Shown here piece after piece: positions 1-6,099 of a stretch of DNA of 13,190 bases (position 1 is the stretch's first letter; every line of letters begins with the position of its first letter). Location: the NCBI GenBank assembly GCA_023134955.1, contig JAGLUC010000108.1, positions 1 through 13,190 on the forward strand, read 5' to 3'. The notes beneath the pieces are model-generated. The model was not told the DNA's origin. It did no database searches and saw only the letters and a list, made by a program, of their open reading frames with translations. Source of the stretch: Methylococcales bacterium. Its GTDB lineage: Bacteria > Pseudomonadota > Gammaproteobacteria > Methylococcales > Methylomonadaceae. The position numbers were made by a program, and so were the translations under genes.

Positions 1-120
1 CCATCAAACCAAAGTTGTCAGAGCACTAGTAGTGCATCAATGTTGAAAAACAGCTTGATTGTTTAACTCCTCCTTTTTGGCAACTGCTTTCGCTCTACTG
101 TATCCATCAAACCTAAGTTG
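1..120. repeat. Imperfect 17-base direct repeat (two copies)
   Basis: The sequence CCATCAAACCaAAGTTG at 1-17 recurs at 104-120 as CCATCAAACCtAAGTTG, with 16 of 17 bases identical. Between them lies a small palindrome, GCACTA-G-TAGTGC (23-35). No coding region is supported in 1-159. The repeat could be a dispersed intergenic element or a local duplication left by an insertion. Confidence 0.4.
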
Positions 121-159
121 AAAATTTATTTTCATATATAACTAATCAGCAGACACAAA

Positions 160-1224
160 ATGAGCAATATTTCTTCTTTAACGGCGAATCTAACCGATTT
201 GGATTTAATTGTTCTTTGTATTAATCTACTTATTTTTTTAGGCTCGCGATGGATTGTTAAAGGCTTTAAAAAACCTTCTGACAAGCATGTTTCTTCTACT
301 AAGCTATGGGCTTTACGCACCATTAATCTGATTTTATTTGCTCTCTATTTCCTCGCTATTTTTGAAACTCAACTTAATCGTCAAATATCCTTGACTGGAT
401 TAACGCTTTTACTAGCTTTTATATTGGTTCACTTCTACCAAATGTTTTTGCTGTATAAATTTGGTCGCGTTAAAGAGATTGAAGGTGATAAATATCGTGT
501 AGAAACCTATCAATCTGAGGTTTTTAGTTTATTGGGGGTGTTTTTAGCCATTATTGTTGCAATTTTGGTGATTATCAACATTTGGGATATGACTAGCTGG
601 TTACAGGCAACCAGTGTATTAGGTGCATTATTATTACTCACTTATTCAACCAAGGATGTTTGGGCACCTGATAATATTAATGGTTTGATGCTGTTATATA
701 ACGGTGATGTTGAACCAGGCAGTGTGGTTAAAATTGATGAATTAAATTTATTAGGTATTGCCATTCAAACCACATTAACTCAGACTGTTTTTAGGGATTT
801 AAGAGGTCGATACCGTATTATTTTGCCTAATTCAAAAATCAGATCATCAAAAATTGAGGTTTTAACCAAAGCACCTGTTTCTGGTCTTAGAGAATTTATT
901 GATTTTAAAATTGCTTATGGCTTTACTAGTGACCAAATTGAGCAGTTTTTATTGTCCGCGTGGAAGAATGCTTGCGATTTGGAAGTGGCGATTAATTTAG
1001 ATAAACCTGCATCGGTAAAGTTGGTCGAAACAGGAGATCACGCTGTCACATGGCGTTTAAATTATTCAGTTAAAAATGTTTATCGGCTGATAGAGGCTCG
1101 TTGTGCCATTAACAAAGCGACTTATGACTTGTCTCTGATTGAAAAAATAGGGCTTAATACACCAAGTACCCATGAAGTTGAGATAAGCTCCAAAGCAGAA
1201 GCCTTTTCCAATACTGCTGTATAA
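160..1224 (+). CDS. MscS-family mechanosensitive ion channel
   Basis: Predicted inner-membrane channel of the small-conductance mechanosensitive (MscS) family, which opens under membrane tension to release solutes during hypo-osmotic shock. The 354-residue product has hydrophobic segments near residues 13-33, 50-68, 75-98 and 120-146. The MscS signature region follows: a pore-like helix at about 150-162, then a beta domain whose conserved pattern is visible as DNINGLMLL (171-179), PGSVVKI (186-192) and LPNSKI (222-227). The rest is a cytoplasmic alpha/beta domain. The family call rests on this pattern, not on an alignment. It is longer than E. coli MscS (286 residues), with extra N-terminal membrane segments. 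The ATG at 160 lacks a clear Shine-Dalgarno sequence. Its stop codon lies inside the loop of the hairpin shared with the convergent arfA. An ion- or ligand-modulated MscS variant cannot be excluded. Confidence 0.85.
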   Translation: MSNISSLTANLTDLDLIVLCINLLIFLGSRWIVKGFKKPSDKHVSSTKLWALRTINLILFALYFLAIFETQLNRQISLTGLTLLLAFILVHFYQMFLLYKFGRVKEIEGDKYRVETYQSEVFSLLGVFLAIIVAILVIINIWDMTSWLQATSVLGALLLLTYSTKDVWAPDNINGLMLLYNGDVEPGSVVKIDELNLLGIAIQTTLTQTVFRDLRGRYRIILPNSKIRSSKIEVLTKAPVSGLREFIDFKIAYGFTSDQIEQFLLSAWKNACDLEVAINLDKPASVKLVETGDHAVTWRLNYSVKNVYRLIEARCAINKATYDLSLIEKIGLNTPSTHEVEISSKAEAFSNTAV

Positions 1225-1383
1225 CATTATTGGAAAAGGCTCCTTGCCTTGGTGTTTTGCTTTACGTTGATATTTAGTCTTATCTTTAAAAACTTGCGCT
1301 TTATTAAATTGGAATGCGAATTTTGCCACCATATTTTTAATCTGGCTGGATTCCAATCCTTTGAGTTTATTTCTTTTTTTCAT
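1066..1383 (-). CDS. arfA: Alternative ribosome-rescue factor ArfA, non-stop mRNA type
   Basis: ArfA rescues ribosomes stalled at the 3' end of messages without a stop codon by recruiting release factor RF2; it backs up tmRNA (trans-translation). The N-terminal 51 residues are small, basic and ArfA-like: KFAFQFNKAQVF (21-32), then KDKTKYQRKAKH (33-44), matching the KGKGSYxRKGKH core known from E. coli ArfA, then EPFP (48-51). A good Shine-Dalgarno AAAGGA (1390-1395) lies 6 bases before the ATG. The open frame runs to 105 codons, but a perfect 14-bp hairpin interrupts it at codons 48-62, and beyond that it is mostly antisense to the MscS gene. This matches the known family design, in which a hairpin in the coding region yields a truncated non-stop mRNA whose product is removed by tmRNA unless tmRNA is failing. 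The functional protein is probably about 48-60 residues. The family call is from memory of the motif. Confidence 0.85.
   Translation of the reverse strand: MKKRNKLKGLESSQIKNMVAKFAFQFNKAQVFKDKTKYQRKAKHQGKEPFPIMLYSSIGKGFCFGAYLNFMGTWCIKPYFFNQRQVISRFVNGTTSLYQPINIFN
1200..1241. terminator. Perfect 14-bp hairpin shared by two convergent genes
   Basis: The arms at 1200-1213 (AGCCTTTTCCAATA) and 1228-1241 are exact reverse complements around a 14-base loop that holds the stop codon of the MscS-type gene. On the + strand it would end or protect that gene's message. On the - strand it lies inside arfA codons 48-62. The tracts that follow are only moderately U-rich: UUCUGCUUU on the - strand, and a mixed T/G/C tract on the + strand. 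Cleavage by RNase III is therefore as plausible as Rho-independent termination. Confidence 0.75.
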
Positions 1384-1389
1384 AACAAT

Positions 1390-1395
1390 TCCTTT
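1390..1395 (-). promoter_or_regulatory. Ribosome binding site of arfA
   Basis: Read on the - strand this is AAAGGA, followed by a 6-base spacer and the ATG ending at 1383. It is a much better site than any before mnmG or the MscS gene, and it is a main reason to treat the minus-strand frame as a real gene. The region 1384-1437 must hold divergent start signals for arfA and mnmG. It is very AT-rich, and I cannot assign specific -10 or -35 boxes. Confidence 0.65.
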
Positions 1396-1437
1396 AATAT
1401 ATTGTAATATACTCTGTTATTTGAACATAGATTGCTT

Positions 1438-3306
1438 GTGAATTTCCAGAAAAATTTTGACGTTATTATTATCGGGGGCGGTCATGCAGGGACTGAAGCT
1501 GCATTGGCTTCTGCTCGTTGTGGCGTATCAACTTTATTATTAACCCAGAATATCGACACCTTAGGTCAAATGAGTTGTAACCCTGCCATTGGTGGTATCG
1601 GGAAAGGTCATCTGGTTAAAGAAGTTGATGCGCTAGGCGGTGCAATGGCGATAGCTGCTGATAAAGCGGGTATTCAATTTAGAACATTAAATGCCAGCAA
1701 AGGCCCGGCTGTTCGTGCCACACGGGCGCAAGCAGACCGTAGCTTATACAAGCAAGCGATTAGAAGTATTTTAGAAAACCAAGATAATCTGACTTTATTC
1801 CAGCAAACAGTTTCTGACTTTATAGTTGAAGGCGATAAAATCGTTGGGGTTAAAACTCAAATGAGTCTGGGTTTTTTTGCCAAAGCAGTTGTATTAACAA
1901 CGGGTACATTTTTAGATGGTCGCATTCATATTGGTTTAGAAAATTATAGTGGTGGTCGTGCAGGTGATCCTGCATCCATCGCTTTAGCTAAAAGATTAAG
2001 GGAAATGCCTTTTCTGGTTGATCGCTTAAAAACAGGCACACCGCCTCGTATTGATGGCAAAACTATCGACTTTAGTAAACTTGAAGTTCAACATGGTGAT
2101 GATGTTCTGCCTGTTTTTTCCTACATGGGCAAGCGAGAACAGCATCCGCGTCAAATCCCCTGTTATATTACCCGAACCAACAGCAAAACCCATGACATTA
2201 TCCGTTCTGGTATGGATAGATCACCTATGTACACAGGCGTTATTGATGGGGTTGGCCCTCGTTACTGCCCATCTATTGAAGACAAAGTGGTGCGTTTTGC
2301 TGACAGGGATTCACATCAAATATTTGTTGAGCCAGAAGGTTTAAATACGCACGAAATTTATCCTAATGGTATTTCAACTAGCTTGCCTTTTGATATTCAA
2401 CACCAATTAGTTCAGTCTATGTTGGGGTTTGAAAATGCGCTGATTATTCGACCTGGCTATGCCATTGAGTATGATTACTTTAATCCTATCGACCTAAAAT
2501 CATCTTTAGAAACCAAACACATGAATGGTTTGTTTTTTGCCGGGCAAATTAATGGCACGACAGGTTATGAAGAGGCGGCGGCACAAGGCTTGATTGCGGG
2601 TTTAAATGCTGCCAGATTGGTCAATGAGCAAGAAAGTTGGTGTCCAGAACGTGATGAAGCCTATATAGGAGTGATGATTGATGATTTAATCACTCGTGGC
2701 ACACAAGAACCTTATCGTATGTTTACCAGCCGTGCGGAATATCGCTTGTTATTGAGAGAGGACAATGCTGATTTACGCTTAACTGAAAAAGGACGTGAAT
2801 TAGGCTTGGTTGATGATGCTCGCTGGCAGGCATTTGAGAAAAAACGTGAATCTATTGCTCAATTGCAAGCCGAATTAGACAAGCAATGGGTAAGAGTAGA
2901 TACTGATAAAGCTCAACAAGCTGAAAAACTATGGGGAAAAGAGCTTAAAAAAGAAGCCAGCATGATGGCTTTATTGCGTAGACCAGAAGTTGATGTAAAC
3001 AATTTACTATCCTTTGCGGATATTGAAAACGTGGATGAGCAAGTGGCTATTCAAGTGGCTGTTCAAGCTAAATATGCGGGTTATATTGATCGCCAGCAAA
3101 CAGAAATCAACCGAACTAAACGCTATAACCACTTAAAACTGCCAGTTGATGAAAATTACAGTCTGGTATCAGGCCTATCTAATGAAGTGAGTGAAAAACT
3201 GAAATCACAAAGACCAGAAACATTAGGGCAAGCTTCTCGCATACCTGGTATAACGCCTGCTGCAATCTCCTTGTTGCTAGTCCATCTTAAAAAGAAATCA
3301 GCATAA
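1438..3306 (+). CDS. mnmG: tRNA uridine-5-carboxymethylaminomethyl modification enzyme MnmG (GidA)
   Basis: FAD-dependent enzyme that, with MnmE, builds the 5-carboxymethylaminomethyl group on wobble U34 of several tRNAs in the cytoplasm. Counting from the upstream TTG at 1432, the landmarks are the dinucleotide-binding loop GGGHAG (15-20), CNPAIGGIGKGH (49-60), the family signature RLKTGTPPRID (198-208), the CYITRTN segment with the conserved Cys (244-250), PGYAIEYDY (341-349) and the second signature AGQINGTTGYEEA (370-382). The C-terminal helical domain is complete, so length (622-624 residues) is normal. I prefer GTG at 1438 because it puts FDV at residues 7-9 as in E. coli MnmG; TTG at 1432 is the alternative, and neither has a clear Shine-Dalgarno sequence. 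The stop codon overlaps the rsmG start by one base. MnmE is not encoded nearby. Confidence 0.97.
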   Translation: MNFQKNFDVIIIGGGHAGTEAALASARCGVSTLLLTQNIDTLGQMSCNPAIGGIGKGHLVKEVDALGGAMAIAADKAGIQFRTLNASKGPAVRATRAQADRSLYKQAIRSILENQDNLTLFQQTVSDFIVEGDKIVGVKTQMSLGFFAKAVVLTTGTFLDGRIHIGLENYSGGRAGDPASIALAKRLREMPFLVDRLKTGTPPRIDGKTIDFSKLEVQHGDDVLPVFSYMGKREQHPRQIPCYITRTNSKTHDIIRSGMDRSPMYTGVIDGVGPRYCPSIEDKVVRFADRDSHQIFVEPEGLNTHEIYPNGISTSLPFDIQHQLVQSMLGFENALIIRPGYAIEYDYFNPIDLKSSLETKHMNGLFFAGQINGTTGYEEAAAQGLIAGLNAARLVNEQESWCPERDEAYIGVMIDDLITRGTQEPYRMFTSRAEYRLLLREDNADLRLTEKGRELGLVDDARWQAFEKKRESIAQLQAELDKQWVRVDTDKAQQAEKLWGKELKKEASMMALLRRPEVDVNNLLSFADIENVDEQVAIQVAVQAKYAGYIDRQQTEINRTKRYNHLKLPVDENYSLVSGLSNEVSEKLKSQRPETLGQASRIPGITPAAISLLLVHLKKKSA

Positions 3307-3935
3307 TGGAGCATTGTCGACAAATATTACAACAAGGATTGCAATCATTAAATATACCTGTAAGTGATAAACAGCTTGATACTCTACTTGCATTTATAAA
3401 GCTGATTGAAAAGTGGAATAAAGCTTATAATCTAACTGCTGTTCGTAACCTTGAAGACATGGCCAGGATACACATTTTAGACAGCTTAGCTGTGCTACCC
3501 TATATAGAAGGAAAACGAATAGCTGATATAGGTACGGGAGCAGGGCTGCCAGGCATACCATTAGCTATTTTTTTACCCGATGTGGAATTCACTTTGGTTG
3601 ATTCTAATTCAAAAAAAACCCGATTTGTACAACAAGCTATATTAGAATTAAAATTAAAAAACGTTAATGTGATACATAGCCGAGTAGAAAATATACAAGC
3701 TGATATGCTATTTTCTACTGTTATTATGCGAGCATTTGCAAGCATACAAGAGATAATATCGTTAACAAGTCGTTTGATAGATTCATCAGGTATTTTGTTG
3801 GCTATGAAAGGTCAAAAACCGACTGATGAACTTAATAGCATTAGCAATGAATATTCAATAATATCTATTAAGATACCAGAGCTTGAAGCAGAAAGATGTT
3901 TAATCCGAATAAAGGGAAAGCTTAACAATGGGTAA
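3306..3935 (+). CDS. rsmG: 16S rRNA (guanine527-N7)-methyltransferase RsmG (GidB)
   Basis: Methylates N7 of G527 in 16S rRNA using S-adenosylmethionine; loss of this methylation is classically linked to low-level streptomycin resistance. The 209 residues show the family motifs in order: NLTAVR (42-47), HILDS (56-60), the SAM-binding loop DIGTGAGLPGIPLAI (74-88), the acidic end of strand 2 in LVDSNSKK (97-104) and RAFAS (142-146). Length is typical. The ATG overlaps the mnmG stop (TAATG), and the last 8 bases overlap parA, so translation is probably coupled along one operon. Codon use looks more AT-rich than in mnmG, but nothing suggests damage. Confidence 0.96.
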   Translation: MEHCRQILQQGLQSLNIPVSDKQLDTLLAFIKLIEKWNKAYNLTAVRNLEDMARIHILDSLAVLPYIEGKRIADIGTGAGLPGIPLAIFLPDVEFTLVDSNSKKTRFVQQAILELKLKNVNVIHSRVENIQADMLFSTVIMRAFASIQEIISLTSRLIDSSGILLAMKGQKPTDELNSISNEYSIISIKIPELEAERCLIRIKGKLNNG

Positions 3936-4695
3936 GATCATAACCGTCACCAATCAAAAGGGTGGGGTAGGAAAAACCACTACAAGTGTTAATCTTGCAG
4001 CATCATTGGCGGCGACTAACCGTCATGTTTTATTAATTGACCTGGATCCTCAAGGCAATGCTGCCATGGGTTGTGGTGTTAATAAAGATGAAATTGAGTT
4101 ATCCAGTTGTGACTTATTGTTAGAAGATGCGCCAGCCTCTGAAATCATTATTAAAAATGAAACATTAGGCTTTGATATTATTGCTGGTAATGCTGATTTA
4201 ACCGTTGCTGAAGTACAGTTAATGAATGCTATAAGCAGAGAACGCAGGCTTGCCGATGCTCTATTGCCAATCAAAGATAATTATGATTATATTTTGATTG
4301 ACTGCCCTCCATCATTAAATATGCTGACCTTAAATGCAATGGTCGCAGCGGATAGTCTATTAATTCCCATGCAATGTGAATATTATGCCTTAGAGGGACT
4401 TTCGGCTTTAATGTCTACCATGAGAGATATTCAGGCTAAAATAAATCCGAAGCTGTATCTTGAGGGTATTTTAAGAACCATGGTTGACAACAGAAGCCTA
4501 TTGACCAAGGATGTTTCAGATCAGCTTATAGAATATTTTGGTGACAAAGTATTTAGAACCTTTATCCCTAGAAACATTCGTTTAGCAGAAGCACCTAGTC
4601 ATGGCATGCCTGTTATTATGTATGAAAAAAATTCTCGTGGTTCACTGGCCTATATTGCCTTAGCTGGTGAAATGATTAGAAAAGAAGAGAAATAA
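3928..4695 (+). CDS. parA: Chromosome-partitioning ATPase ParA (Soj)
   Basis: Deviant-Walker ATPase that binds DNA non-specifically in its ATP form and drives origin segregation with ParB. The N-terminal KGGVGKTT (11-18) carries the signature lysine K11 as well as K16. DLDPQGNA (38-45) is the Walker A' region, and the aspartate of DCPPSLN (residues 128-134) is the Walker B-type segment. At 255 residues it is a short chromosomal-type ParA that starts directly with the ATPase domain. It lacks the N-terminal DNA-binding extension seen in larger plasmid ParA proteins. Position after mnmG-rsmG is the conserved origin-proximal arrangement, which supports a chromosomal role. It overlaps rsmG by 8 bases and is separated from parB by one base. 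No parS-like 16-mer was seen in the window. Confidence 0.96.
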   Translation: MGKIITVTNQKGGVGKTTTSVNLAASLAATNRHVLLIDLDPQGNAAMGCGVNKDEIELSSCDLLLEDAPASEIIIKNETLGFDIIAGNADLTVAEVQLMNAISRERRLADALLPIKDNYDYILIDCPPSLNMLTLNAMVAADSLLIPMQCEYYALEGLSALMSTMRDIQAKINPKLYLEGILRTMVDNRSLLTKDVSDQLIEYFGDKVFRTFIPRNIRLAEAPSHGMPVIMYEKNSRGSLAYIALAGEMIRKEEK

Positions 4696-4696
4696 A

Positions 4697-5551
4697 ATGG
4701 TAGCAAAAAAACGCGGTCTTGGTCGAGGGCTAAACGCTCTGTTAGGAGAAATTGAAGAAGCAGGACAAGAAAAATCCGAAAATCTAAAAACCCTACCCAT
4801 TGAATTTCTACAACGAGGAAAATATCAGCCACGTAATGATATGAATCCAGAAACATTGCAAGAACTGGCTGATTCAATCAAAGCACAAGGCGTTATTCAA
4901 CCGATTATTGTCCGTCGACTAGCTGGACAAAATGAAAAGTATGAAATTATTGCAGGTGAACGTCGCTGGCGAGCCGCTCAACTTGCCGCATTGCAAGAAG
5001 TACCCGTTGTTATAAAAGACATTGATGATCGTGGTGCTATAGCAGTGTCACTCATTGAAAATATTCAACGCGAAGACCTGAATGCACTGGAAGAGTCAGA
5101 AGCCTTAAAAAGGCTGGTTGATGAATTTGATTTAACTCACCAACAAGCTGCCGATGCAGTCGGAAAATCCAGAGCAATGGTCTCTAATTTACTGCGTCTG
5201 CTTGACTTGCAGAGTGAAGTAAAAACACTGCTCAGCAAAGGCTTAATAGAAATGGGGCACGCAAGAGCCTTATTATCACTAGAAAGAGAGCAACAAATTG
5301 TAATTGCTAATAAAGTGGTTAAACAAGGGTTAACCGTTAGAGCCACTGAAAAGCTGATAAAAAATTTAGGTTCTGAACAAACTACTGCTCATAAATATCA
5401 AGATACAGACACCTTGAGATTACAAGAAGAATTAACTGAAAAAGTAGGAGCAAAAGTCGTTATTAACCATCAAAAAAACGGTAAAGGTAAGTTGGTTTTT
5501 AACTACGCTAGTTTAGAAGAGTTGGAAGGGATTATTGCCCGGATTAATTAA
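4697..5551 (+). CDS. parB: Chromosome-partitioning protein ParB (Spo0J)
   Basis: CTP-dependent DNA clamp that loads at parS sites, spreads along DNA and stimulates ParA. The basic N-terminus KKRGLGRGLNALLG (4-17) is the usual ParA-stimulating segment. The ParB/Srx CTP-binding core includes YQPR (43-46), the GERRWRA motif (87-93) and ENIQRED (121-127). A helix-turn-helix for parS reading lies near residues 146-167, followed by a basic C-terminal dimerisation region. At 284 residues it is a normal chromosomal length. It starts one base after the parA stop, so the two are co-translated. The usual downstream partner, the atp operon, is replaced by decayed small genes. No terminator is obvious after the stop. 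Confidence 0.96.
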   Translation: MVAKKRGLGRGLNALLGEIEEAGQEKSENLKTLPIEFLQRGKYQPRNDMNPETLQELADSIKAQGVIQPIIVRRLAGQNEKYEIIAGERRWRAAQLAALQEVPVVIKDIDDRGAIAVSLIENIQREDLNALEESEALKRLVDEFDLTHQQAADAVGKSRAMVSNLLRLLDLQSEVKTLLSKGLIEMGHARALLSLEREQQIVIANKVVKQGLTVRATEKLIKNLGSEQTTAHKYQDTDTLRLQEELTEKVGAKVVINHQKNGKGKLVFNYASLEELEGIIARIN

Positions 5552-5608
5552 CTGAGATTTTCTTAAGCGTGAAGAGTATGTGTACAGTAATCATAGTAGA
5601 ATTAAAAC

Positions 5609-5845
5609 ATGCCAACCATATTAAGAATAAGTTCTTTTCGTTTCTTCTTTTAAAGTAACGAAAATACTAAACCAGCACACATTCATATTCAAAGAGATAG
5701 AATGCTGGCAAAATTTTGGTTACAGCCTGTTGCGCTGGCAAGTTCAACAAGGTTTTCCTCTAAATAACTAAGAAAACTTGAGTCACTGGTTATTGAAAAT
5801 AAAGAAACCTTTTTGAAGGCATGGAATGAGTACTTTAGCAGTTGA
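5609..5845 (+). pseudogene. Decayed DUF4160 gene with two in-frame stop codons
   Basis: Read in one frame from ATG 5609 to TGA 5843, this gives a typical DUF4160 protein. It starts MPTILRI, followed by a phenylalanine-rich stretch, PAHIHI, AKFWLQPVALA, and ends LKAWNEYFSS. TAA codons at 5651-5653 and 5765-5767 interrupt it. The frame stays intact throughout, so two point mutations would explain the loss. The end overlaps the next gene (ATG 5826) by 20 bases, the usual arrangement of DUF4160 with DUF2442. Such pairs are common in bacteria and have been discussed as toxin-antitoxin-like modules, but their function is unsettled. Too little is left for a working protein unless one of the stops is read through. 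The family call is from memory of the sequence pattern. Confidence 0.7.
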
Positions 5846-6071
5846 GTTACACCCACAAGCCCATGACATAAAATGCACAGATACTGCTCTTATTGTTGAG
5901 CTAATTGATGGTCGCACTATTTCTGCAACTTTAGCCTGGTTTCCCCGATTATCCCAAGCAAGTAAAGAACAGCTTGAAAATTGGGAGCTATTAGGTGATG
6001 GCGAAGGAGTTTATTGACCTGATGTAGATGAAGACCTTAGTATTGCTGGTCTACTTATAGGGGCGCATTAA
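5826..6071 (+). pseudogene. DUF2442 gene cut short by a TGA in place of Trp
   Basis: The first 63 codons (5826-6014) encode the core of a DUF2442 protein: LIDGRTISATLAWFPRL (residues 27-43), then LENWELLGDGEGVY (50-63). TGA at 6015-6017 then stops it. Downstream in the same frame lies the missing family tail, PDVDEDLSIAGLLIGAH, ending at TAA 6069-6071. DUF2442 proteins usually read GEGIHWPDLDED at this point, so the TGA sits where tryptophan (TGG) is expected: a single G-to-A change. The 63-residue product could still exist, but it lacks the conserved acidic tail. It overlaps the decayed DUF4160 gene, so both partners are damaged. I call it a pseudogene; an expressed truncated version is the alternative. 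Confidence 0.65.
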
Positions 6072-6099
6072 AAAGAAATTTGACCAGTCAAGCTTACTT

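Noticed and set aside
6015..6017. TGA read as tryptophan or selenocysteine in the DUF2442 gene (altered genetic code)
   Set aside because: The intact genes in the window contain no internal TGA, the neighbouring DUF4160 copy carries ordinary TAA stops, and no selenocysteine hairpin is evident. Simple gene decay explains it.
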